Shown here one piece after another: positions 23,930 through 34,266 of a DNA stretch of 64,000 nt (position 1 is the stretch's first letter; each line of letters starts with the position of its first letter). A model generated the notes under the pieces. The model had not been told where the DNA came from. It searched no databases and saw only the letters and a program-made list of their open reading frames with translations. Where the stretch lies: positions 85,445,548 to 85,509,547 of the forward strand of contig CM061069.1 of assembly GCA_030762895.1 (NCBI GenBank), given 5' to 3'. The translations under genes were made by a program, and so were the position numbers. The stretch is from Sophora flavescens. Lineage: Eukaryota; Streptophyta; Magnoliopsida; Fabales; Fabaceae.

Positions 23930-24416
23930 TAACAGTCGATTTATTCTATAATAGTTACAACAATGTCCCCTAAAGTTGAGTTAACCGATTTCTATATTAT
24001 TTACCAACAGTAAAATAAGTGTTGTCTATATTAAAACGTCTAGCAACAGTTACGAAATTGTTGCCTATACCATCCACCAATAGTTAAATAAATGTTCCTT
24101 ATTCTATTTGCCAACATTTAAATAACCGTGGCTGAAACATCTAGCAACAATTAAGAAACCGTTGCCTAAATAATATGAACAAAAACCGTTGCCATTGGAT
24201 GGGTTTAAAAATCGTGGCCTATTCCCCTAATTTAGGCAACGGTTATTGATATACCGTGGCCTAAAGCGAAAAACCGTTGCCTAAGGGAATAGGCAACGGC
24301 CACCTAGAGAACACTTTTTTAACCGTTGCCAAATCGTTGCCTAAAGTTTAGGCAACAGTTTTCATACTTCTAGGAACGGTTTTTTGTTGTTGCCTAAACT
24401 AAAAAATGTTGTAGTG
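23930..24416 (-). repeat. Right subterminal repeats and terminus of the 7.2-kb CACTA element
   Basis: More than fifteen degenerate copies of GTTGCCTAAA / CAACGGTTTTT lie in both orientations, densest from 24140 to 24400, ending in AAAATGTTGTAGTG. This is the usual high-density subterminal pattern bound by a TNPA-like protein. It is unrelated in sequence to the ACATCGG repeats of the first CACTA element, so the two belong to different families. Confidence 0.9.
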
Positions 24417-24419
24417 TAT

Positions 24420-25411
24420 CCTATGAAAATACCTTTATCTACCTCAGAGTCAAACTTTCCAAGATTATCTCTGGTATTCAGAATAAAACATTCACATCCA
24501 AAAGCATGAAAATAAGATATGTTGGGGCTTTTTCCTTTCCATAGTTCATAAGGAGTCCTTTTTAGAAAGGGCCTAATAAGTATTCTGTTTTGTACATAAC
24601 AAGCAGTGTTTACAGCTTCTGCCTTGAAGTACTCAGGGAGATTATTTTCAACGAGCACAGATCTAGCCATCTCTTGCAGAGATATGTTCTTTCTCTCAAC
24701 CACTCCATTTTGCTGTGGAGTTCTAGGTGCAGAGAAATTGTGAGAGATTCAATTCTCCTCATAGAACTGTCTAAACTGCTCATTTTCAAATTCTCCCCCA
24801 TGATCACTTCTAAAGGTAGAAATACAGAAACCCTGCTCATTTTGTACTCTTTTGCAGAATATTGATAAAGCCTTAAAAGACTCATCCTTGTGTGTTAGGA
24901 AGAGTACCCATGTGTATCTAGAATAGCCATCAACTACGACAAATCCATATTTTCTTGCCGCCAGTCTGGCAACACTAACTGGTCCAAACAGATCCATGTG
25001 TAACAACTAAAGAGGTCTAGAGGTTGATACTTGGTTTTTAGATTTGAAACTTGATTTTATCTGTTTACCTCTCTGACATGAATCACACAAGACATCTTTC
25101 TTAAAACAAATGTCAGGCAATCCTCTCACAAGATTATTCTTTTTTAATTCAGAAATTAGCTTCATACTAGCATGTCCTAGTTTTTCATGCCATAACCATC
25201 TATCATCCTCTTTAGACATCAGACATGTTACACTTTGATCTGAGAGATCAGACAGTTCAATCTTATAAAGATTTTGTTGCCTTTTAGCTGAAAAGAGGGT
25301 TTTTCCACAACAGTCTTTAACTATGCATACATTCTTGGTAAAGGAAACATCAAAACCACTATCACATAATTGACTTATGCTAAGCAAATTGTGTCTTAAT
25401 CCTTTAACCAT
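24420..25411 (-). pseudogene. Copia integrase, two nonsense codons, cut by CACTA
   Basis: On minus from 25411 come the HHCC zinc-binding region (WLWHEKLGHAS, CDSCQRGKQ), then the catalytic core: HMDLFGPV with the first Asp, TFRSDHGGEFEN with the second Asp, and QQNGVVERKNISLQE with the Glu. The C-terminal part (NRILIRPFLKRTPYEL, SYFHAFGCECFI, KGIFIGY) is cut by the CACTA element at 24419. The frame resumes at 17213 (SEMSKAFRVYN). Stops near 25007 and 24749 break the polyprotein. The domain inserts retroelement cDNA into the genome. Confidence 0.93.
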
Positions 25412-25514
25412 AAGAACATTAGATATAGAGGGAAGAGGGGGTTTACCATCAATAGTACCAATTCCTATAACTTTCCCTTTCTGATTCCCTCCGAAGGCAA
25501 CGTGTCCTCCTTTC

Positions 25515-27317
25515 TTAAGTTAGAGGTCTAGGAACATAGACCTTTCTCCTGTCATATGACATGAGCAACCACTGTCCAGGTACCAGCAGTGGTGTTTTCT
25601 TTGTTCTGTTGAGGACATCTGCAACAAAAATTATTTGATTTTTAGTTACCCATATTTTTCTGGGTCCTTTTCTGTTAGTACTAGGAGTCTGTGAAGACTT
25701 CCTTCTCTTCTTGGATACACTTAGACATAACATGTCCTGTTTTACCACAGAAGTTACAGACAGGTGTAGACTTGGTTACAGTTGACTTAACAGATACTAT
25801 AGAAGCTTTAGTTGATACTTTATGATGTGTCTGATGGACATATCCAATACATTCTTTGTTAAGAGAGTGCCTCTGACAGCCTAGTAGCTTAGTCAGATTT
25901 TCTCTACCATTAACAAATTTGGCAAGATCAGAAGTGAGCTCTTCCACTTTCTGTTGAATTTTTTCAACTTCTTCAGATGGTGATGTTTCACTTGAGATCT
26001 TAGCTTCATTAGACTTTTCAGTCTTCAGCTCACTGTTCTCTTTAGCCAGCTTCTCACACTCTTGAGATTTATATTTATGCTCACTGGTGAGCTTTACATA
26101 CTCTCTCTTGAGGGATTTGAAGGCCTTAGATAAGCAGTTGGATTCCTCCAGCAACTCCTCATAGGCATCAAGTAATTCCTCATAGTCAGGATGTACCTCA
26201 TCATCTGAGTATGAGTCAGTGTTGGCCATCAAACAGAGATTGGCTTCTTCCTCTGTTTCTTCATCAGAAGATGTTGACTCCAGATCCTCCCAAGTAGCCA
26301 TCATTCCTTTCTTCTTCTTCTTGAAGAATTTCTTAAAAGGGGCCTTCTTGAGTTGAGGACATTCAGCCTTGATGTGATCAGGCTTCTTACACTCATAGCA
26401 GACAATTGGACTTTTGTCTGTTGAGGTGGATACTTTGAAGTTCTTGTCCTTGTTGAACCTTCTGAATGGCTTATCCCTCTTGAACTTCTTTTTTCGTAGG
26501 AGAAGCTTTATCTTCCTGGTCAGGAGAGACAATTTTTCATCACTCTCAAAATCCTCGTGTTCAGACAGGTCAGCATCACTAGATGACTCGTCTGCCTTTA
26601 GAGCCTTGGAAACTATTGCTGACTTTTGATCAGCTTTCAGATGAATTGACTTGCCCTTCTTGGGTGCAACTTCATCTCCAAGTTCTTGCTCATGAACGGT
26701 GAGTGTTCCAAGAAGTTCATCCATAGTCAAGGTAGTGAGATCCTTGGCTTGAGAGATAGCAGTGACCAAAGGTCTCCACTGTTTAGGTAGACTTCTCAGA
26801 ATCTTTCTAACCTTCTCAGCATTGGTATAGACTTTGCCAAGAGATTTTAAACCGTTGACTATAGTTTGAAATCTTCGTATCATTTGAGCAACATATTCTC
26901 CTTCCTCCATGACAAACAGTTCATACTTTCTGACAAGTATGGCAATCTTTGACACTTTGAATTTGGTTGTTCCTTCATGTGTGACAGTTAAAGTGTCCCA
27001 TATCTCTTTGGCAGAGTCACAAGCACATACCTTATCAAACTCCTCAGGACTGAGAGCACAAATGATGTTATATCTAGCTTTGTGGTTCAACTCCCATTTT
27101 GTCTTTTCTGCAGTAGTCCACTGAGCTTTTAGTTTGTTAGTGTTATCATCATTCTTGGGAATGAATGGACCATCTGTAATGACATCACAAAGATAAGAGT
27201 TTGTAGATAGAATGAACCAATGAAATAGTTGTAGTTTTCTCCATTGAAGTAAGGAGGTCTGGTTAGGGAAGCTCCTTCCGTCTTGTGACTTCCACTTGAA
27301 CTAGCTCCAACAGTCAT
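25515..27317 (-). pseudogene. Sirevirus gag and protease
   Basis: Gag starts at ATG 27317 (MTVGASSSGSHKTEGASL, then PPYFNGENYNYF). Its frame is lost between about 27240 and 27130 and resumes in the 469-codon frame 27090-25681. That frame contains the UBN2-like gag region (CALSPEEFDKVC, LPKQWRPLVTAI), a Lys-rich stretch and two CX2CX4HX4C knuckles (CYECKKPDHIKAEC and CNFCGKTGHVMSKC) separated by a long Glu/Ser/Lys-rich coiled-coil segment. Paired knuckles are a Sirevirus trait. Just downstream, at about 25590-25525, the protease active site reads LDSGCSCHMTG in another frame, ending at a stop. Gag packages the RNA and protease processes the polyprotein. Confidence 0.9.
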
Positions 27318-27374
27318 GTCTATTCTTCAGGACCTTTTACCTCTACACTGTTAGATGCTCAACCCAGAGGCTGA

Positions 27375-27386
27375 GCTCTGATACCA
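27375..27386 (-). other. Primer binding site, initiator tRNA-Met type
   Basis: The minus strand reads TGGTATCAGAGC two bases after the end of the 5' LTR. This is the standard copia primer site. Confidence 0.95.
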
Positions 27387-27388
27387 AC

Positions 27389-28233
27389 TGAAATAGACAA
27401 CTATAAACACGAGAAGGGGGGTTGAATTGTGTTTAACAGAATTTAAACAAAGTTGAAATCTTTTCGCATACAGAAGCTAGGTTCAGACAAGTGGAAAGTT
27501 ATAGGACAGACGGGTGACCTTTATGATGAAATTTTAACAGTAACTTTGGCAAAGACACCACTTGATAAACGTATAAGAAAACTAAAGTAACTAAAGAGGT
27601 TATAAGGAAAGAGAGATTGACACAGTTATTTATCCTGGTTCACTCTTCAAAGCAAAGAGCTACGTCCAGTCCTTGGCAGCACCAAGATTTATCCATTATA
27701 ATTGATCAGGTTAGAGACTCTAAGTATTGTTTGCACACCTAGTCTCTTCAGGCTCCAAGACAAGTATTCTTTGCACACCTAGCCTCTTCATGCTCAAGAC
27801 AAGTATTCTTTGCACACTTAGCCTCTACAGGCTCACTCAGGTTTGTTTGAGAGATTTGGTTTGTAATAAATACAACTTCAGACAGACAGACCTTTCACTA
27901 ACACTCAGAAAGTGGTTTAAATGCAAAGCTTAGGAAAGTCTGCGTAATAACTTCAAATGATTGAAGAATACAAAATGAAAGAATGAAGATATTAATGCGC
28001 AGAGTAATGGATCTTTAATGCTATGTGTATTTTGTATATATTCTATATACTTCATCTTCAATGACTTCTGTATTTATAGTCTTCAAGCATTTAGGATCCG
28101 TTAGAGACATTCCCTCAAATGTTGGCTTCAAGCAGAACTTCATTAAATTCAATAGAATCGTTCTGGGCAGCCATTAATGCAATAAGAACGTTGATTGTAC
28201 TCTAACATGAAGGATCTTGACTTTATGCATCGT
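27389..28233 (-). repeat. 5' LTR of the Sirevirus element, TATA-to-end part
   Basis: It matches 10647-11485 of the other LTR, with a TATA box (CTATAAATA on minus) at 28071-28079. It is interrupted at 28233 by the Ogre element; the last five bases, ATCGT, are the target duplication. The insertion falls in U3, about 155 bp upstream of the TATA box. Confidence 0.92.
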
Positions 28234-30748
28234 TGTCGCGACCGTCCCGTCCGGGCGCCTCGAAAAATAGGTAAAAAACAGAGGAGTCGCCACCAATATT
28301 TTATTTGGGAAAAACATTGGAAAAACCAAATATTTTAAGGAAACTAATCTTAAAAAAAGAGAGATTTGAGTCCGGAAGTCGATTACGAGTAGGGAAGGTG
28401 TTAGCACCCTACATCGCCCGTTTAAAAAACGGTACCTCAAGTTAATTGTGCAAAATAATTTTAATAACCTTTGAAAATATTTATTTTAACCCACATAAAA
28501 AAAAATATATACACAACAAAAGGGAAAATTAAATTTTGGCTTGACAGAATGATTGATTCTGCTCCTACGTATTTCCGGGTGCGATGGGAAACTCAAAGCC
28601 ATGTAGTTCTTATAGAAAAAGATTTGATTGGTTGATTGATTTTAATTTTTTGGAAAAAAATTTGATTTTTTTATTTTATATTAAAAAAAAGGATTTTATT
28701 TTAAAAAATTCACTCTTTCACGGGGTCCAAGATAGTAGTGTTATACGATGAACCCTTACAATTCATACGATAGTTGAGGATGAATAAGTCCATACATCAA
28801 CGTCGTAGATTGTTGCGTGAATTCAAAAGATATTTTTATAAAATTAAATTGGGTAAAATTGGTTAAAAGTGTAAATTGAAAACAACATTTATTATTTTTT
28901 ACAAAAGGGAATTCACTCTTGCACAGGGTTAAAGATAGCGAAGCTATACGATGAACCCTTACAATTCATACGACACTTGAGGATGAAAAAAATCCATACA
29001 TCAACGTCGTAGATTGCCGCGTTAACTCAAAAGACATCTTTATAAAATTAAATTGGGTAAAATTGGTTAAAAGTGTAAATTGAAAAAAACATTTATTATT
29101 TTTTACAAAAGGGAATTCACTCTTGCACATGGTTAAAGATAGCGAAGCTATACAATGAATCCTTACAATTCATACGACACTTGATGATGAAAAAAATACA
29201 TACCTCAACGTCGTAGATTGTTGCGTGAACTCAAAAGAGATTTGTCACTTTATAAATTTTTTCTTTAAATATATTTATTAAAAGGAGATTGAAAGACACT
29301 ATCAAAAGGGATTTTTTTAAACTTAGAAAAGCACAAAGCTTTCCCTTTTTTAAAGAAGGAAATGACGTTTGTTTTTTTTTATTGAAAAGGATTTAATAAA
29401 AAGAAAAAAGTTTATTTTTGAAAAGGATTTAATAAAAAGAAAAAAAATATTTTTTTTAAAGTTTTTTTTGGTTCCTTTCAATTTTTTTCTTGTTGTGGTT
29501 CTGGCTCAAAAAAAAATGAATAAGCAAAACACAAAAACAAGAAAAGAAAAGAGAAAAGGCCACATGCTTCACATTTTGTTTGGTCCAAGTCAGAAACCAA
29601 AAGAAACAAGAATAGGAGTAACATGAGTGTTAAAAGGAAGGGAAAAAAAACTCATCATAAGCCCACACAAAATAAAGGCCCAACCCATTTCAAAACAAAC
29701 CACTTGTATGAAAATAAAATGAAATAAAACAAGATGAAAAGGAAACCAGAAACTTCTGGTTAATGTTGGTAACGTTACCAACAGAGAGGAAAAGCAATGG
29801 TGGAGGACTGAGCCAATGGATAGGCGTGCGGCGGAGGAGGGCCGGCCGGCGGAGAGAACCACGAAGGTGGTGATAGCAAACGCGAACGGCGAGGATGGTG
29901 TGGTTCCTGCGCGGCTGGGCTGTGCTCGTTCTGGGGACGTGGATCGCAGGTTGCAGCGGCGGATCTAGGTGGGTCGTGACGGCGAGGGATGATCAGAGAC
30001 AGGGAACCAGAAAACGTGAACGGCATCTTCACGCGGCGGCAACCTGTAGCTGCGATGCGTTCGAGGTGGCGGCGATCTGAGGTGATTCGTTCATAGATCT
30101 ATGGTGGTCTGAGGTGGAGGACGCGAAGGATGGCTCCGTTTCGAGGCTGGCGGTGCGACGTAGAGGAGGGGCGTGACGGCAAGGGGTAGCGGTAGAGCTT
30201 GGGGAAGATGGAGGAGGAGAGGGGCAGCTGTGTATGGGTTCCTTTTCTTCAGAGATGAATGGTCTTTTCTGTTGTTTTTTTTTGTTCTCTTTTGTTTTTT
30301 TAGAACAAAGGACAAAGAATAAAAAAGAATGGAGTTTGATGAAGATGAAGTGAAAACTAAAGGAGGAGAAGAATAGAGGAATGAACTCAAGTGTATTTTT
30401 TCTGATTGATTTTTTTCTCACTCAGCTGATAAGTCCCCATGACCTCCTCTTCTCTACAAGGTCCTTCTGTTTATATAGTCACAATAGGGGAAGATGATGC
30501 CAAAATTTGTTATTGATATGTAGACAAAAAAAATCAGGAGGCTGGTACATTTTGTGGGGAGCATATCAGCCTTTGTTCCTAACACCTTCCCTACTCGTAT
30601 CGACTTCCGGACTCAAATCTCTTTTTTTTTAAGACTAGTTTCCTTAAAATATTTGGTTTTTCCAATGTTTTTCCCAAATAAAATATTGGTGGCGGCTCCT
30701 CTGTTTTTTACCTATTTTTTGCGGCACCCGGACGGGACGGTCGCGACA
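28234..30748 (-). repeat. Left LTR of the Ogre element: inverted LTR copy plus short direct LTR end
   Basis: 28234 to about 30575 is the reverse complement of about 43809-46157 of the right LTR, starting TGTCGCGACCGTCCC. At about 30576-30582 the sequence switches, near the word CCTAACACC, to the direct LTR end (about 170 bp, ending GGTCGCGACA at 30748). The first 480 bp of a normal LTR (starting TGTGAACACC) are missing. A TATA box (CTATATAAA on minus, 30470-30478) therefore points outward, away from the element genes. GC-rich open frames at 29775-30390 are part of the LTR leader and not genes. Confidence 0.9.
28709..29250 (-). repeat. About 204-bp tandem repeat in Ogre U5, about 2.7 copies
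   Basis: CACTCTT starts units at 28711, 28914 and 29119. Each holds AATTCACTCTTGCACAGGGT, then ATACGATGAACCCTTACAAT and CATCAACGTCGTAGATTG. The same array occurs inverted at about 45150-45690 in the right LTR. Confidence 0.85.
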
Positions 30749-30750
30749 GC

Positions 30751-30768
30751 TAGCGACTCCACTAGGGA
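30751..30768 (+). other. Primer binding site, tRNA-Arg type (mutated)
   Basis: TAGCGACTCCACTAGGGA lies two bases after the LTR end. It differs at two positions from TGGCGACTCCACTGGGGA, known for Ogre elements. Confidence 0.8.
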
Positions 30769-31667
30769 CGTTAGAGAGTCAGGCCTAACATAGTTGGTTG
30801 TGCATTTTTTAATAGCTTTGAAAATATTAATTTTACCTTTCTTTGTTTTATTTATTTCATAAATAGTTTTATCCGTTCTTATAAATGTCTTTGTATATTC
30901 TTGCAACCCTAGGGTAGAAAACTCTTTTAAATGTTGGCTGTTCTTTTGCAGGTTTGGGGATAGTTTTTAGGTTTTGTGCAAGTTTGCTTGCTCCCAGCAC
31001 ACACATCACCATCACATATTCACACACTTTTGGGATCTATACCCGAGCATTGGACTGCCATAAGATTAGAAGGGGTTTTAGTGATGTTATTGTGATGCTT
31101 TTGCGTCCCTGACAGTCACTGATTCTTCCGCTCGGATTGCTACCGGTACATGGACTACCATATTGTGACTTATTTGTCCCTGTGGTGAGGTTCATGGATT
31201 CAGATCCTTATCTTTTAGATGAGGATAATTCAGGGACCATATGTTTAGGGGTCTAGATCTATCCCGAAAGTCATGCACATAAAATGCCATGAGCAGCCTA
31301 CCAAAATAGGGTCTTGCTTCAGAAGTCCCAACTTTAGGATATGACCTATGTAGGACAAAAGGGAGGGCATTCCATCTTTTTATGCAACATGAATAATCAC
31401 ATTTATATCTTATGCATCATAACGATTTTCTACACGCATCCCACATGCACCTTAACATGCCACTTATTCGTGCATCCTGTTGCACTCATTATTATATTGT
31501 ATGCTAGTGCATGTAGTATTTTAGGCCATGCATCGTCAATATGTCATTCATTCATTCATCATGGTACACTCATGCATATGTAATTTAGCTTTCCAAATAT
31601 TATTAATAAAATAAAATTTCCCTTGCACAGATAATTTGGTGAAAGATAACACCTTTGATAACAAGAG
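30769..31667 (+). other. Ogre 5' untranslated region
   Basis: About 900 bp between PBS and ORF1, without a recognisable open frame. It probably serves as leader and packaging region. Confidence 0.5.
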
Positions 31668-33671
31668 ATGGAAAAAGTCAGACACACTAGCAATGCTCCC
31701 TCCACCAAGAGCTCCTGGATGATTTTGAACTCATTAGAGAATCTGAAAGAGTTGAGCCAATCTTTTCCTCAAGAACATCGAAAAAGCTTCGTCAAGAAGT
31801 ATGGATGGATCTTGGACCTAATTTTCATACCGGTTCAAGCTACTACTTTGAGTGCTTTAAGTCGGTATTGGAGCCCACATCTCAGATGCTTCGAGTTGCC
31901 AAACATGGACATTACATCCACCATTGAAGAATATGCTTGCCTGTTAAGGTTGTCAATGTAGAAAAATCTCACCGTGTACTTTTGTATGGGGCAATATTTG
32001 ACCACTGCAAGCATAGCATGGTTACTAGGGCTTCCTGAAATTGAAGTGAACTTGACCGGGCAATCAAACTCGCGAGGGTTGACCCGAAAATTTCTTGAAA
32101 ATCATTTGAGGAAACTAATGGATCGACAAGATTGGGAAACCTTTGAGAGGGTACTGGCACTAGCAATATATGGGTTGGTTCTATTTCCATCGGCGCTCGA
32201 CATGATAGATCAAGCAGCAATGGTCGTGTTCTTCACAATTGAAAGAAAGAAAAACCCCGTGTCAGCAGTATTGGCTGAAACGCTTTTGACTCTATAACTT
32301 TGCCAGCGGCATCCAAAGGGGAAGCTCAGATGTTGTGCACAGTTGCTCTATGTATGGGTCATGACTCACATGTATGCAAAAGGATATATCAACCACCATT
32401 CAGATCCACTAAGAGGCTTCCATAACATCACTACAAGACATCTTAATGAAGAGGAATGGAAGAGCGAGTTTGACAAAGTGGAAAGAGACTCTTTTAACTG
32501 GGTATGCCCATGGTACGAAAGTCAACATGGGCAAGATATCATTTATAGTTGTGGTGACTATCCAAATTTTCCTTTGATGGGCCTGAGAGGGTGCATATCC
32601 TACACACCCTCCATAGCCTTACGACAACTTTGTTGGACGCAAACCATGCCACGAGAAGAACAACTCGGTGGATGCTGTTTCCGATACGAGGATGGCGAGA
32701 ATACCAAGTTGTTAGCAAAAGAAGTTAGAAATGCATGGAAAAATGTGAGGATGGAGGGGAGATCACAATTGGGCCGACCAATCCTAATCATTGTCTCTGA
32801 GTATGAAGCATGGAGAGAATCAAGGAAAGGTCCCGTCAACATTCCTACAGAAAGCACAAAAACTGAAGATTACTCCCCTTCGGTGACTCAAATGGCAGAA
32901 CAACTGAAAGTCCTGGAATCACAAATGAAGGAAATGGAACAACAAAAGCAAGATGCCGAGTTGAAAATAGCCATTGGTCAGAAGCGTTGTGAGAAGTTAA
33001 CAAAGGAAAATAAACATTTAAAAGATTTGTGTGCAGATATCTCCGTAACCTCAAGAGTCCAGAAGAATACAGACAAGGTCCCGCCGAGCATCATGACTAG
33101 GATCCATAATCTCGAAAGCAAAGTATTGTCCTTAACAACAGAGAGGCATCAACTAAGAAAAGAAAAGCGTCAGTTAGAAGAAGAAGTCATTCAGCAAGGA
33201 GATGTGAGAAAGTCATTGGAAGTGGAAGTCAATCGACAAAGGGGAGTCAATGCCAACTTATAAGAACAAATTTGTGCACAAGACAGGATGACTGATGAAT
33301 TAGTGCAAAATGTCAAAGAGGTGAATATTCTATTAGTCGAAATCAAGAAGCTGTACGATTTAGGGTGGACCTCAGCAAAACACTATCATGATCAAATGGT
33401 TCAAGTAATGAATGTCGTGAAGTGGTGGAGAGAAGAGGCCCGAGAGCGAGGGATAGATATTGACATATGGAAAAAAAGATATATGAACATGAATTTGGAG
33501 CTAAGCCATTGTATTCCGAATTTTGTCCAACGCTTTGAAAAGGCAGAAAAACAAATTCGTGCGGACCCTATGCTTCGTCTCCCGGCTGAGTTGGATGATT
33601 TCATGCAAATGTGTGGAGGGTTTGCTCGAGGGCTAAAAAGAAAGAGACCTAAGCTATTGACTTTAGGATGA
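31668..33671 (+). pseudogene. Ogre ORF1, three nonsense codons, otherwise one frame
   Basis: One frame of 667 codons from ATG 31668 (MEKVRHTSNAPSTKSSW) to TGA 33671, interrupted only at 31959 (TAG), 32295 (TAA) and 33261 (TAA). The first half resembles the plant mobile domain type ORF1 of Ogre/Tat elements (YWSPHLRCFELPNMDIT, TIEEYACLLRL, TIASIAWLLGLPE-like, LALAIYGLVLFP). The second half (from about 32880) is Glu/Lys/Gln-rich heptad-like coiled coil (KVLESQMKEMEQQKQ, LEEEVIQQGDVRKSLEVEV). The function of ORF1 in these elements is not established. Confidence 0.82.
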
Positions 33672-34266
33672 AAATGTTGTAACAATGTCGAGAATTATGA
33701 TGTAATCCCAATCTATGTATTGTTTTGAGGAGATTTTAATGAAATATGTCCTTGCCTCCATAATTCTATGTATTGCTTTGAGGAGTTTTTAATGAAATCA
33801 GTTCTTGCTTCTATGATTCCTTCGTACTTCAACTCTTGCACTTGACTTACGACGACACCTATCGTGAAGCATGGTCTTCCTTTAGTATGTGGTCCACTAC
33901 ATCTTTGCCTTATGGGATTCTTCCTTCTGCGCAAAGGGTAGGACGAGACGTCTCAATTCAGAATCATTAGTGTGTTTGAGACAACATCTATTGTGGAGAG
34001 TTGTTTCTCCCCTAGATTTGTTGTCAACTCCATTCCATCTTATGAGCACAATGCTCTCTGTGTGGGATAGAGGGACCATCTCTTGTCTGTTATAAGGTGT
34101 TAACTCAAAAAATAATAATAAACTCCAAAGGTGATTTTCATAAAAGCTTTTTTTTTGCATTTTTCCAACATTTTGTTCTCACTTTTGTTTTGATTAAAAC
34201 AGTGTCTGGCTTTTCTGAACAATTGCTCCAAGACACCCTTATCGCATTTGGTCACAGACAAGAGCC

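Larger units (their letters stand above)
17217..24416. mobile_element. Non-autonomous CACTA transposon carrying host gene sequences
   Basis: The left end is CACTACAACAGTTATCACTT and the right end, reversed, is CACTACAACATTTTTTAGTT. The two share CACTACAACA and then TTTAGGCAAC about 20 bases in. Perfect 3-bp duplications TAT flank it (17214-17216, 24417-24419). Removing 7,200 bp plus one TAT restores the copia integrase frame. Subterminal repeats based on AACCGTTGCCTAAA fill about 450 bp at the right end and are sparser at the left. No transposase is visible, so it would need a helper. Inside are a CASP-like gene on minus and an HHO-type fragment on plus, with other possible exons. Confidence 0.93.

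Noticed and set aside
29775..30421. GC-rich open frames on both strands (Arg/Pro/Ser-rich)
   Set aside because: They lie inside the inverted Ogre LTR and have mirror copies at 44100-44640; no protein family and no consistent codon pattern.
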